Shown: positions 41,529 to 50,793, counted from the stretch's first letter. The stretch is 64,000 nt of DNA from Bartonella kosoyi (GCF_003606325.2 NZ_CP031843.2:1550001-1614000), one strand, 5' to 3'. The notes: a model not told the origin generated them from the sequence alone. Made by a program: numbers and translations.

Positions 41529-41992
41529 CTACCCTCCTGTATGTTCCTTAATTCTTTTATAGAGGAATTCATAAAAATTACTTGCGTAATACTGGAAATC
41601 TTCAGAGGAAAATCTGAGATAGAGTGGGCATTCGTCATCTTGAAATTGAGCATAATCAAAATAAAACATTTCACCAAAATCAGTTGTGCAAACAATAAGC
41701 TGATTTGGCTTTATAAACCCATCTCTTCTATCGAGTAAGTTTCGGTAAACAATATCACCAGAAGGAATACCCGCACAGATCTCATAAATGCTAACTATTT
41801 CTTCACCACCAATTTCTCCTGCTCCATAATTTTTCAAAAAACTCTTATAGGACGATGTGAATTGCAGACCAAGAATTTCCTCAGCTTTTTTAATCCTTAT
41901 ATCACCAGCTGTATTATCCGCAGTCCAAAATTGATAACATGACTATGCAACTCAAAGAATTGTGTAACGTCAGATAATGTGAAATTGTCCAT
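41529..41992 (-). pseudogene. SUKH (SMI1/KNR4) family immunity protein, one-base frameshift
   Basis: The frame from a TTG at 41837 gives 102 residues (NYGAGEIGGEEIVSIYEICA...) typical of SUKH proteins. The same frame is open upstream through RIKKAEEILGLQFTSSYKSF back to FWTADNTAGD. From the ATG at 41992 the text MDNFTLSDVTQFFELHSHVI joins it if one base is restored in the A4 run at 41927-41930. So a ~154-residue gene has a single apparent base loss. SUKH proteins neutralise polymorphic toxins, and LHH-like toxin relics lie directly upstream. The decay looks recent. Confidence 0.78.
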
Positions 41993-42038
41993 AAATTATG
42001 CTCCATAAATTGTAGAAAGTCTTTGCTTATGAATGTTT

Positions 42039-42230
42039 CTATTGTCTATTGATATCCAATGGGTTTAGATTTTGATTAATAAAAATAAAAGAGCTCTTTT
42101 CTTGAAATAACTGGACACTCTTTATTATAACCCTCGCACTTGCAGCATATAATACAAAACAATAAGCTGTGCTATCAGCTCCAATAGAATCTTTTCCTGA
42201 TGCCATATCTTTAATATTAGCATTAATCAC
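42039..42230 (-). pseudogene. LHH-like nuclease toxin relic, copy 2
   Basis: A 63-residue frame with a GTG start possible three bases upstream. The order NIKDMASGKDSIGAD, then a middle block and IFINQNLNPLDINRQ mirrors the neighbouring relic and the pattern N-x-x-R-M-x-x-G-x-A-P-I-G-x-D...H-I-N-P-N...I-N-R of the HNH/EndoVII LHH toxins. The LHH triad is replaced by VLYAA. It is therefore a dead fragment, if the family call is right. It lies between copy 1 and the SUKH gene. Confidence 0.6.
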
Positions 42231-42271
42231 TTTTTCTCTTCTTTCTTCCTAGAAAGAATTTTTTGAGAAAT

Positions 42272-42598
42272 CTAAAAGAACACTTTTCGGATAAAATTTG
42301 TGTTTTGATGAATATAAGTAACAGAGTTCTTTTCTTGATAGAAAGAGTAGAGAACCTCCACTATAGGTCCATTTTGCTCTTGTGTTATAGGATACAATAT
42401 TATAGGTCTGCAATCGACACCAATAGGGGCTCTTCCTGACACCATTCTCTCAACATTTGTATCAGATACTATTTGCCCTTTTTCTTTCCAAGAAGAAATC
42501 GTTTCAGGCTCAAAAAGCGTATCTTCCTGATAAACCTTTTTACCTTTAAATTGAAAAAGCTCAGTTGCCCCATGCTTTCTTTTCTTCATCCATTTCAT
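42272..42598 (-). pseudogene. LHH-like nuclease toxin C-terminal relic, copy 1
   Basis: A 108-residue frame, ATG at 42598. It opens KKRKHGATELFQFKGKKVY, then residues 49-63 read VERMVSGRAPIGVDC, the conserved block that in LHH toxins (HNH/EndoVII superfamily) precedes the catalytic L-H-H. Here residues 68-70 are L-Y-P, so the histidines are lost. The following GPIVEVLYSFYQ and YIHQNTN echo GPIAEV...HQ and HINPNT. Lengths fit the toxin tip of a CdiA/FhaB-type protein, but no filament domain is joined to it. Inference: an inactive orphan toxin tip. Confidence 0.66.
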
Positions 42599-42743
42599 AA
42601 TCTATAATCCCCTCAGTTCAACCCCAATAATTATGGATTCTTTTTTGAATAGACTTAAATTTTTTGAGAGAACACCACAACTTTCCACTAAAATAGTCTA
42701 ATTAATCCCTCCCCTTCCTCTTCTCAATAAAAGAAGAGTGGAT

Positions 42744-43076
42744 TTATTTAGAGTTTGCCACTTCTTTGGCTAAAGTCAGTGCACTTTTAAAATAAATCTG
42801 CGGGATACTGTTGTTAAAGTCTAGATAACTCTCCGCTTCAAAGATTTTGTGACAAGATTCTAAGATCTTAATATCACCTAATAAAGCCAATCTACGAACA
42901 CGAAGTAGAGCATAACTCTTATGCAAAATCAATCTTTTGACTGCTTATTCTAAAACATCATCAAATACCTATTTTAAACGATTCTCCCCCCACTTCTGAT
43001 TCAAATATTTCTAAACCCTTTCCTCAAAATTAAGCTCTTCATCGGATAAATATCCAAAATGCGTAAGATAGATCAT
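42744..43076 (-). pseudogene. Small gene interrupted by three in-frame stops
   Basis: From an ATG at 43076 the frame reads MIYLTHFGYLSDEELNFEER, then meets stops (TAG, TAG, TAA) at about 43010, 42971 and 42947, and continues in the same frame through LRVRRLALLGDIKILESCHK and FEAESYLDF...LAKEVANSK to the stop at 42744. Total 110 codons. Only point changes are needed to restore it (for example CAG to TAG). The product would be helical and acidic; I suspect an immunity protein but cannot name a family. Confidence 0.55.
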
Positions 43077-43521
43077 TTTATAAGAAGTAGAAAAATATTG
43101 ATATTAATAAAAAGTAGTGATCACATTGCAGGAAATTTTTGGCAATTTCACCGTTATTCAACCCATTGATAGCACGCCATATGATCACCCCCATTGATTT
43201 TGTTAATCGGACTGGCTTAGACTTTTCAAAGGTGCTGTTATACTCTCCATAGTCAACATTATGATCTATTTTATCCGTTCTCTCCTGTCACATCAATAGG
43301 TTCTGTTTTAGGAATGAGAAATATCGTTGGAGGAAGAATGGAAAAAATTGGAGCGTTTTGGAAAAACCTGTTTGATAATACCAAGCGAAAGTAAAAGCAT
43401 TTTCAATTGTGTATTTCACGATATCTTCCATAAAACTTAGGAAGTTTTTCTTAAAGCACTGCTTGTAAAATTTAAAGCTTTTCAATATCCAAATTAGAAT
43501 GAGAGCAACAAGACAGTGCAT
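43077..43521 (-). pseudogene. Shifted coding fragments, unknown protein
   Basis: Three frame segments in order on the minus strand: MEDIVKYTIENAFTFAWYYQ; RFFQNAPIFSILPPTIFLIP with KTEPIDVTGENG; then DKIDHNVDYGEYNSTFEKSK with PVRLTKSMGVIIWRAINGL. Each looks protein-like and they abut with single-base shifts near 43380 and 43264. The original would be over 110 residues. It precedes the three-stop gene on the same strand. The family is not recognised. Confidence 0.42.
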
Positions 43522-43528
43522 TATAAAG

Positions 43529-43741
43529 TTAAATTTTCACTATCTGTATAAACAAAGAAGCATAATTATAGATGTTTTTATTTATATTTTCGCTATGAAT
43601 CCACTCCAGAATATCTGCACAAATTTGTTTGCCTTCACCTACTTCAACAAGAGAAACTGTATAAATCTCTTCTGCCCCTTTGAACGCTATATAGTTGAAA
43701 TAATCGAGGAAAAATATCACAACGAGCAGTGAAAAAAACAA
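43529..43741 (-). pseudogene. Hypothetical protein fragment, unknown family
   Basis: A 70-residue frame. The stretch FKGAEEIYTVSLVEVGEGKQ followed by ICADILEWIHSENINK is protein-like; the N-terminal portion is a hydrophobic run that may not be genuine. No ribosome site is convincing. It continues the series of minus-strand relics. Confidence 0.35.
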
Positions 43742-44162
43742 ATGTCGAGAGCGAAGATTTGAAAGTAATTATTGGCAATTTTTATTTTTTGTCAATGACT
43801 TACACTATAGTGATGAAACGGTGTTTACCTATGAAATAAGCATCGCGATTGTATTTTTTTCATGATAAGCCGCCTAGTCAATCATTTTGAATTTTTTAGA
43901 AACTGGGTTAAGAAGAGCCAAATGTTGTAAACTAACGCGTACCTCTGCGGACTCTCACTTCTTTAAGATCATCACATATTCTTTCGCATACAGCATAGTT
44001 AATATATTTTTTCTCTTTGGTATAGCACTTGAAATGCTCTATGAGCTGATATTGTACAAAACGAAAAGAAGAAAAAAATAACTGTAATTTAAATGCACTG
44101 TTTATGATTAAAGGAAAAATGTTTTTATCAATTTGCTTGTTTTAGAAAATATTTTTTTCACT
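43742..44162. other. End of accessory island, no gene seen
   Basis: About 420 bases. A 64-codon plus-strand frame at 43887-44081 has a hydrophobic C-terminal part but no ribosome site and no recognisable text, so I do not call it. Normal chromosomal genes resume after this point. Confidence 0.4.
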
Positions 44163-44660
44163 TTAACATTCTTTTTCAAAAAGATGTGGGCTTTCAACAA
44201 TAAGCTTTTCTCGTGCTTTTTGTAATTGTTTAATGACTTCATCAATTTTTGATGGAGAACAAAGAGCTTCTTCACTATTCAACAAATGCAGCTTTTCCTT
44301 CCCTTCGTATAAACATTGCATTTGAGATTGAAGTATTCTAATTTCTTGAAAGAAAAGACGCCCAGTTTCCTTAAAACCATTATTAAGTGAAAACAGTTGA
44401 TCGGAAATAGAGAGTAAAATTTGTTTAAAAAAACGCTCATTTTCTTGGCGTTTACGATATTCTAAAATAAGAGCATGGCTTATTTCATCTAATTGTTTTT
44501 TTGTAGAATCAATTTGACGCAATAAATTCGGTTTTTCCCCCATATCACCTTTTCTCACCTTCACAAGCATAGCATGAATTTCTAACAACTTCATTGCGGA
44601 ATGAGATAAATAATCAACAACTGTAGGCGTATTGACATAGCTTTTCCTTGCAATCATCAC
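44163..44660 (-). CDS. Hypothetical coiled-coil protein
   Basis: A 165-residue cytosolic protein with no signal peptide or membrane segment. It is helical and rich in E, K, L and Q: heptad-like runs appear at about residues 20-75 (LLEIHAMLVKVRKGD and LLRQIDSTKKQLDEISHALI) and 105-155. The start could be MMIARKSY at 44660 or the next ATG. Its borders abut the island. I do not recognise the family; composition and length suggest a real gene. Confidence 0.6.
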   Translation of the reverse strand: MMIARKSYVNTPTVVDYLSHSAMKLLEIHAMLVKVRKGDMGEKPNLLRQIDSTKKQLDEISHALILEYRKRQENERFFKQILLSISDQLFSLNNGFKETGRLFFQEIRILQSQMQCLYEGKEKLHLLNSEEALCSPSKIDEVIKQLQKAREKLIVESPHLFEKEC

Positions 44661-44788
44661 AAACTGACCTAATAACTGCTTTTTACATTCATCCCGCTAT
44701 TTTTTTATTTTACAAAGTCATTCTAAAGAAAGTGCTAAAAAATATTTTTCCAATACATTATTCGATAGTCCCTGCTCCTCTTTTTTTA

Positions 44789-45976
44789 CTATCGACCTGG
44801 AATCCGTGGAGAGAGAAAACGTAAAGGCGTATAAAGGATAAGATGTGTTGTTTTTTCTAACACACTACTACCATCTGCAAGAAGAGCTTGGCTAGGTGAC
44901 AATTCCGTACCTTGCATAATTGTTGAAGCCAAAGAACCTTCTCGAGAAAGAGCCATTAATGTTGGTGAAGAGGCAAAGACATTGTGTGCTCCCCCATCCA
45001 CATGAGAAAAATCAAGAACAGCTATTCCATTTTTACGCAACATCTCAATATCTGAACCATCACCCACACGATGATGTCCCCCCGTAAGACGTCCTGAAAC
45101 AGCGAGAGCTTTATCTGCTCTGGATACTAAAATTGCTGTTGGCTGTGGAAGTTTTTTTATATCATTAAGTTGGCGCTCAAATACATCAATATCAATATCT
45201 GGTGCAGCCATTAATAAACTTGTAATACGACGAATAGGCTTATATTTTCCCTGTAGAGCTAAGGTTCTAAATGCCTCCATTATAACAAAATTGCCCATAG
45301 AATGTGCAATAACCGAAATCTGATCAGCATTGGTTTCACTAATAAGTGTCAAGAGTTCTATTAATCCATCACGGGCAAAATTAGCGCTGTCACGGTCATA
45401 AATGTAAAGAGGAATTGATCCAGCAGAAGGCCAAGAATAATGCACAGCGACAACATTTAAAGAATAATCGTATGTAAACTGTGCTGTACGAAATGTGCCA
45501 TCTGCAAAATTATTATTATATCCATGGATAAAAAGAAAAATTTCTCTTTTTCCTTTTGGCTTTTTTGCTAAAGCAGCATTTAATTGCTGTTTAAACTGTT
45601 CTTTATTATCATATTTTTGCAATGAGACTGCTGCAAAATACTTATCATGCGTAGGTTTATAGGCATTTATTTCAACCAGTCCCTTTACATGCTGCTGAGG
45701 AATTCCTACGTCAATGCGATTATAATGTACTTTATTTGATCGCTCTGATCCATAAGGTTGAGCGTAATTATTTTGCATCATACGACTTGTTGCAACATAC
45801 ACTGGAACAATCGCTTTTGGAGAAATTGGTTTTCCCTCAACTTCTTTTTCTACTGCAGTCATAGAAGGCGTTGCATGCACCCCATGCCAAAGGACAGCGC
45901 GCGAATCACTACATGCTGATAATAAAGAAATACAAATAAGAAGCGTTAAATACTTTAGAACCACTCTACTTCTCAC
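44789..45976 (-). CDS. DUF900 alpha/beta hydrolase lipoprotein
   Basis: A 395-residue protein from the GTG at 45976, chosen because GGTGA lies upstream and the resulting KYLTLLICISLLSAC is a clean lipobox signal; an ATG at 46012 is also open. The hydrolase domain (DUF900, esterase/lipase superfamily) has IFLFIHGYNNNFADG (oxyanion loop), the nucleophile elbow VIAHSMGNFVIMEAF and later AAPDIDIDVF and HVDGGAHNVFA supplying the acid and histidine. It should sit in the outer or inner membrane facing the periplasm. The substrate is unknown. Confidence 0.87.
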   Translation of the reverse strand: MRSRVVLKYLTLLICISLLSACSDSRAVLWHGVHATPSMTAVEKEVEGKPISPKAIVPVYVATSRMMQNNYAQPYGSERSNKVHYNRIDVGIPQQHVKGLVEINAYKPTHDKYFAAVSLQKYDNKEQFKQQLNAALAKKPKGKREIFLFIHGYNNNFADGTFRTAQFTYDYSLNVVAVHYSWPSAGSIPLYIYDRDSANFARDGLIELLTLISETNADQISVIAHSMGNFVIMEAFRTLALQGKYKPIRRITSLLMAAPDIDIDVFERQLNDIKKLPQPTAILVSRADKALAVSGRLTGGHHRVGDGSDIEMLRKNGIAVLDFSHVDGGAHNVFASSPTLMALSREGSLASTIMQGTELSPSQALLADGSSVLEKTTHLILYTPLRFLSPRIPGR

Positions 45977-46180
45977 TGCAACTTCACCCCATCCGATAAA
46001 AAAATATAACATTTTAAATACACAGATAAAGGAATAAAAAATGAAACATTATAAGGAACACGCCCAAAAATAACATACAAAGAAAGATTTTTCTATAATG
46101 GGAAAGATCTTTTATAGCTCGCACAGCAGCTCCCCTCTCTCTGCAAAGCTTCTTCTCGTTACAGAGAAATTAATTGCCAA

Positions 46181-46265
46181 TGGTGCGGTCGAGAAGACTC
46201 GAACTTCCACGGGTTGCCCCACAGCGACCTCAACGCTGCGCGTCTACCAATTCCGCCACGACCGC
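46181..46265 (-). tRNA. tRNA-Leu (anticodon GAG)
   Basis: An 85-base type II tRNA on the minus strand. Acceptor GCGGTCG pairs with CGACCGC, the D-arm is GGCGGAATTGGTAGACGC, the anticodon stem CAGCG/CGCTG encloses TTGAGGT with anticodon GAG, a long variable arm GTGGGGCAACCCGT follows, and the T-loop is AGTTCGAGTC. CCA is encoded at 46181-46183. Confidence 0.95.
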
Positions 46266-46401
46266 ACGTGATTAAGCAAAAAATTTTGATTTTCAGCCTT
46301 TAACAAATCAGAAAGAAAGGTACAAGCCAATTTTTTCTTTCCCATAATTTATTTTATCCAGATGATTTATAACTTAATAAAAATTATGAGAAATACCGAT
46401 G

Positions 46402-47025
46402 TTACGATGATCTTTGAACCATCATCATAAAATGGGCTTGTGCAGCTTGATCTTTTTCATAATAACCATGAAATTTTTTTGTAATTGTTGTAGATCCCTG
46501 CTTTTGGATTCCTCTCATAACCATACACATGTGCTCAGCTTCGATCAATACAGCTACACCACGAGGCTTCAGATGCATTTCTAAAGCATGAGCCATTTGC
46601 GCTGTCATCGCTTCTTGTGTTTGTAAACGACGAGAAAAAATATCTACAATACGCGCAATTTTTGAAAGGCCAACAATTTTTGCATCAGGAAGATAGCCTA
46701 TGTGTGCTTTTCCAATAATCGGGATCATATGATGTTCACAGTGCGAATAAAAAGGAATATTTTTTACGATTACCGATTCATTATATCCTGAAACCTCTTC
46801 AAAAACCGTTCCTAATGTTTCTTCAACTGATTGATGATAACCATTAAAAAGCTCGCGATATGCCTTGGCTATACGTTTTGGAGTCTCTAAAAGCCCTTCC
46901 CTCCTTGGATTTTCCCCTACCCATAAGAGTAATGTGCGAATCGCTTCTTCCACCTCTTCAAGACTCGGACGCTTTTTTTCAGATAACAAAGAATCCTTTG
47001 CGCCTCTTTTAATACCATTACGCAT
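46402..47025 (-). CDS. folE: GTP cyclohydrolase I
   Basis: Catalyses the first step of folate (dihydroneopterin triphosphate) synthesis from GTP. It is 207 residues. The zinc ligands are in [20 protein letters not shown] and [11 protein letters not shown], and [20 protein letters not shown] and the substrate motif [12 protein letters not shown] are intact. It is monocistronic and divergent from the Fe-S scaffold gene. Confidence 0.96.
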   Translation of the reverse strand: MRNGIKRGAKDSLLSEKKRPSLEEVEEAIRTLLLWVGENPRREGLLETPKRIAKAYRELFNGYHQSVEETLGTVFEEVSGYNESVIVKNIPFYSHCEHHMIPIIGKAHIGYLPDAKIVGLSKIARIVDIFSRRLQTQEAMTAQMAHALEMHLKPRGVAVLIEAEHMCMVMRGIQKQGSTTITKKFHGYYEKDQAAQAHFMMMVQRSS

Positions 47026-47150
47026 TCAAAAACTCCAACCTTACTCTATACAAAACATTTGCTATAAACCTATTTCATTTTGTATAATCTCTATATAAGC
47101 GAATTAAAAGTTTAAACAATCACGTCTCTCAAAATTTCAGGCAATAGCGC

Positions 47151-47612
47151 ATGAGTGACAATATCTATAGTGATAAAATACTTGAATATGCTGCGCATAT
47201 AAGCAGAATTGGGCGTCTTAATAATCCTGATGCAACATCAAAAAAACAGGCACATCCTTGCGGCTCAACAATCACTGTGGATTTAAAAGTGGAAGATCAT
47301 ATCGTGATAGATTTTGCTCATGAAATACACGCATGTGTGTTAGGGCAAGCCTCAGCATCACTTTTAGCATATCATATCATCGGACAAACAACACAAGATC
47401 TTAAAATATTACGTAAAGTTATCTATCAAATGCTAACCCAAGATGGTCCTTCTCCTCAAGCTCCCTTTGAGAATTTTTCTTGCTTACAGCCCATTAAAGA
47501 TTATAAAGTGCGCCATGCTGCAACACTACTACCCTTTGATGCAACGATAGACTGCATTCAACAAATTGAAGAAAATAAATGCTCAAATCACAGTTTCGAC
47601 AAAAAAAAATGA
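47151..47612 (+). CDS. NifU/IscU-like iron-sulfur cluster scaffold
   Basis: A 153-residue IscU-fold protein. Ligand cysteines C37 (HPCGST) and C62 (HACVLGQASAS) are in place. The third usual ligand position, in KVRHAATLLPFDA, is alanine; a nearby C111 (FSCLQPI) might substitute. This variant is common in rhizobial relatives, and cluster assembly through it is inferred. It may be cotranscribed with yidD, which overlaps its stop. Confidence 0.83.
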   Translation: MSDNIYSDKILEYAAHISRIGRLNNPDATSKKQAHPCGSTITVDLKVEDHIVIDFAHEIHACVLGQASASLLAYHIIGQTTQDLKILRKVIYQMLTQDGPSPQAPFENFSCLQPIKDYKVRHAATLLPFDATIDCIQQIEENKCSNHSFDKKK

Positions 47613-47929
47613 CTCGAAATTACACAGGTGCTTGGCAAAAAACACCTGGACGATTACTGGGCATTTTCTTAATACGTTTCTATCAAACAACACTTTCGAG
47701 TCTTATAGGCAACCAGTGTCGCCACGCCCCAACGTGTTCAGAATATATATATGAGGCGATCGCACGCCATGGGCTTTGGGCTGGTGCATGGATGGGCCTC
47801 TTTCGTATCATACGTTGTGGTCCCTTTGGAACGGATGGCTTTGATCCAGTACCTCCTTCACTGGGAAATTCTTGCTGTTTTTATAAACCTTGGCGTTACT
47901 GGAAAATTTCTGAAAAACACACCAAATAA
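47609..47929 (+). CDS. yidD: Membrane protein insertion efficiency factor YidD
   Basis: About 106 residues from the ATG at 47609, which overlaps the scaffold gene stop (ATGA); an upstream ATG at 47579 is possible. The family core IRFYQTTLSSLIGNQCRH, PTCSEYIYEAIARHGL and MGLFRIIRCGPFGTDGFDPVPP is all present, with the conserved cysteines C-x(5)-C. It helps YidC insert proteins into the inner membrane. The usual rnpA/yidC neighbours are absent. Confidence 0.93.
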   Translation: MTRNYTGAWQKTPGRLLGIFLIRFYQTTLSSLIGNQCRHAPTCSEYIYEAIARHGLWAGAWMGLFRIIRCGPFGTDGFDPVPPSLGNSCCFYKPWRYWKISEKHTK

Positions 47930-48041
47930 TCCTTTTCTTTTTTCATATGTATTGATAGAAGAGTTAATCTATAAGCTTTTTACTCAGTTTTCACGAAACC
48001 ATCCGCAATCGTTGGCGGAATTGGATTAAAAGGGTGTTTTT

Positions 48042-50018
48042 ATGTCTTGCTCTATTTCTCTTTCTTTTCCCGATGGTTCAAAACGTAATTACCCCGCCGA
48101 AATGACAGGCTTGGAATTAGCAGAATCCATTTCTAAATCACTCGCAAAAAAAGCCGTCGCCTATCGTCTTGATGGCATCATGCGAGATCTATCAGATCCA
48201 TTGGCAGAGTCTGGTCAAATAGAGATTATTACCCGAGAAGATGCACAGGCTCTTGAACTCATAAGGCATGATTGCGCCCATGTCCTTGCTGAAGCAGTGC
48301 AAGAACTTTTTCCTGAAACGCAAGTAACAATAGGTCCTGTAATTGAGAATGGATTCTATTATGATTTTGCACGCCAACAACCTTTTACATTAGATGATCT
48401 CACCATCATTGAAAAGAAAATGCGTGAAATTATCCAACGCAATAAACCTTTTAGAAAAGAAATTTGGTCTCGTGAAAAAGCCAGAAGAGTTTTTTCTGAG
48501 AAAAAGGAATTTTATAAAGTTGAACTTATTGATAGCATCCCGGACAATCAAGATTTAAAAATCTATTATCAAGGAGAGTGGTTTGATCTTTGTCGCGGAC
48601 CGCACATGCAATCTACAGGGCAAATTGGAAATGCTTTCAAATTAATGAAAGTTGCAGGAGCTTACTGGCGTGGCGATGCCAATAATCCAATGCTCACGAG
48701 AATTTATGGAACAGCATTTGCAAATGAAAATGACTTAAAAGCCTACCTCCATATGCTAGAAGAAGCTGAAAAACGTGATCATCGCCGCTTAGGACGCGAG
48801 ATGGACTTATTTCATTTTCAAGAAGAAGGTCCAGGAATGATTTTTTGGCACCAAAAAGGCTGGAAAATGTTCCAAAATTTGATCAACTATATGCGTAGAC
48901 GCCTTGATGATCACCAATATGCAGAAGTAAATGCACCACAAGTTCTCGATAGATCACTTTGGGAAATATCGGGGCATTGGGGCTGGTATAAGGAAAACAT
49001 GTTCAAAGCAATTCCAGCCGCAGAAGATTCAGACCATGGGAATGTGTATGCCCTTAAACCAATGAATTGTCCTGGTCATGTGCAAATTTTTAAACATGGT
49101 TTAAAATCTTATCGTGATTTACCTATTAGACTTGCTGAGTTTGGTCTTGTTCATCGTTATGAGCCTTCAGGCTCTTTGCATGGTCTGATGCGTGTGCGTG
49201 GTTTTACACAAGACGATGCACATATTTTTTGTACCGATGAACAATTAGCCGATGAATGTCTCAGTATTAATGACCTTATTTTATCAACGTATGCGGATTT
49301 TGGTTTTAAAGAAATCAGCCTTAAGCTTTCAACACGTCCAGAAAAACGAGTTGGATCTGATGCATTATGGGATCATGCAGAAAGTATCATGGAATCTGTC
49401 CTTAAAACGATTGAAACAAAATTTGCGGGACAAATCAAAACCAGCATCCTTCCAGGTGAGGGAGCCTTTTATGGTCCAAAATTTGAATATACATTAAAGG
49501 ATGCTATCGGTCGTGAATGGCAATGTGGAACAACACAACTAGACTTTAATCTTCCTGAACGTTTTGGTGCATTCTATATTGATAAAGATTCAGAAAAACG
49601 CCAGCCTGTTATGATCCATCGCGCCATTTTTGGATCAATGGAGCGTTTTCTTGGTATATTAATCGAAAATTTTGCTGGACATATGCCACTTTGGCTTTCT
49701 CCTGAGCAAATTGTTGTCGCAACAATTACATCCGAAGCAAATGAATATGCCCAAAAAATAACGGCAAGACTTAAAGCTTCTGGTCTTTCCGCAACAATAG
49801 ATCTCCGCAATGAAAAAATTAACTATAAAATACGAGAACATTCTTTACAAAAAGTTCCCGTCATTTTGGTCTGTGGCAAACGTGAAGCTGAAACAAACAG
49901 CGTCAATATGCGTCGCTTAGGAAGCCCAAATCAAACCCTTTTATCTGTAGAAGATGCAATTAAGCAACTTTCAAATGAAGCCACGCCTCCAGATTTACAG
50001 CGTGTAATCAATGCATAA
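48042..50018 (+). CDS. thrS: Threonyl-tRNA synthetase
   Basis: A 658-residue class II synthetase. It has an N-terminal TGS domain (about 1-65), an editing domain with [17 protein letters not shown], and a catalytic core with motif 1 near VNAPQVLD, motif 2 in [19 protein letters not shown] and motif 3 in [16 protein letters not shown]. The zinc ligand region is [10 protein letters not shown]. The C-terminal anticodon-binding domain covers about residues 545-645. No structured threonine-responsive leader was seen. Confidence 0.97.
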   Translation: MSCSISLSFPDGSKRNYPAEMTGLELAESISKSLAKKAVAYRLDGIMRDLSDPLAESGQIEIITREDAQALELIRHDCAHVLAEAVQELFPETQVTIGPVIENGFYYDFARQQPFTLDDLTIIEKKMREIIQRNKPFRKEIWSREKARRVFSEKKEFYKVELIDSIPDNQDLKIYYQGEWFDLCRGPHMQSTGQIGNAFKLMKVAGAYWRGDANNPMLTRIYGTAFANENDLKAYLHMLEEAEKRDHRRLGREMDLFHFQEEGPGMIFWHQKGWKMFQNLINYMRRRLDDHQYAEVNAPQVLDRSLWEISGHWGWYKENMFKAIPAAEDSDHGNVYALKPMNCPGHVQIFKHGLKSYRDLPIRLAEFGLVHRYEPSGSLHGLMRVRGFTQDDAHIFCTDEQLADECLSINDLILSTYADFGFKEISLKLSTRPEKRVGSDALWDHAESIMESVLKTIETKFAGQIKTSILPGEGAFYGPKFEYTLKDAIGREWQCGTTQLDFNLPERFGAFYIDKDSEKRQPVMIHRAIFGSMERFLGILIENFAGHMPLWLSPEQIVVATITSEANEYAQKITARLKASGLSATIDLRNEKINYKIREHSLQKVPVILVCGKREAETNSVNMRRLGSPNQTLLSVEDAIKQLSNEATPPDLQRVINA

Positions 50019-50586
50019 CATCATACAAGATGGCAAGACATTAATTTTTCACTGTAAATCGTGAATTTTTGTACAAAATCAAACGGCTTGATAGTGTCGT
50101 GTTTTTCACGTTTATACATGATGACCAATCATCAGTAAAAATCACGTAATCACACTTTACGAGGCAGGTTGATGAAAAAATTGAATGTAAAAGCTATAAG
50201 TTATTTAAATACAAAAATTATAGATATAGGACGATAACGCCACGATCATGGATAGATCATTACGATAATTACATCAATATCAAGAAAAAAACTAAAAATG
50301 AGATTATCATAAATACGTAAATTAGTCGAATAATGATGTATTATCTTATTAAGAGATGACTTTATAAAATAAATATAATAATTTGATTTATAATGATGAT
50401 CTATATTCATTTATATTAAAAAAAGAATCTCAAACATCATAGAATTTTCTCACTTTAAATCTGTTTTATGTTGCAGAAATTAAAATTATTCGTTTGCACA
50501 TAACAAACAGGATAAGCTCGTGTGGATAAAAAAGTAAAAAATGTCTAAACCGTTTCAAGTGCCAAGGGCTTGTCTTACAACATTCG
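50019..50586. other. AT-rich gap after thrS
   Basis: About 570 bases before the integrase relic. Strongly AT-rich, no supported frame, no tRNA and no strong hairpin. Confidence 0.4.
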
Positions 50587-50793
50587 GTGGCTGACAAAGT
50601 GTGTAATGAAGCCTAGCTTGCTCCTTCACAAATGTAAAAATAGTGGAATTTAACATTATAGGGAGTCTGTCGTGAAATAGGCTTGAGAGCCTTAAGAAAA
50701 ATCTCTTTAAATAAGGCACGTGAATTGATAACTCAATAGCGCTCTACAAAAGCACCTCACAATCTACACAACGAAGATATACTTTACTTTTCT
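50587..50793 (+). pseudogene. Phage tyrosine integrase N-terminal (DUF4102-like) relic
   Basis: Frames read by hand give ADKVCNEA, LLLHKCKNSG, then WNLTL-stop-GVCREIGLRALRKISLNKARELITQ-stop-RST. Phage integrases of this class read like DG-x-GLWLHKRKDGG...W-x-L-R-x-x-x-x-G-RRREMGLG...VSL-x-QARELA-x-x-W-RS. The alignment needs one frameshift and about four Trp, Gln or Tyr codons changed to stops. No catalytic domain was found downstream. It is a scar of an old prophage or island, not a working gene. Confidence 0.6.

Noticed and set aside
43887..44081. 64-codon plus-strand frame with a hydrophobic tail
   Set aside because: No Shine-Dalgarno, no recognisable family and probably chance in AT-rich DNA.
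38801..44162. CRISPR array or IS element in the island
   Set aside because: No evenly spaced direct repeats, no transposase text and no paired terminal inverted repeats were seen.
43750..46300. Attachment-site duplicate of the tRNA-Thr 3' end
   Set aside because: I scanned for the last ~20 bases of the tRNA downstream and found no second copy; tRNA-Leu nearby is unrelated.
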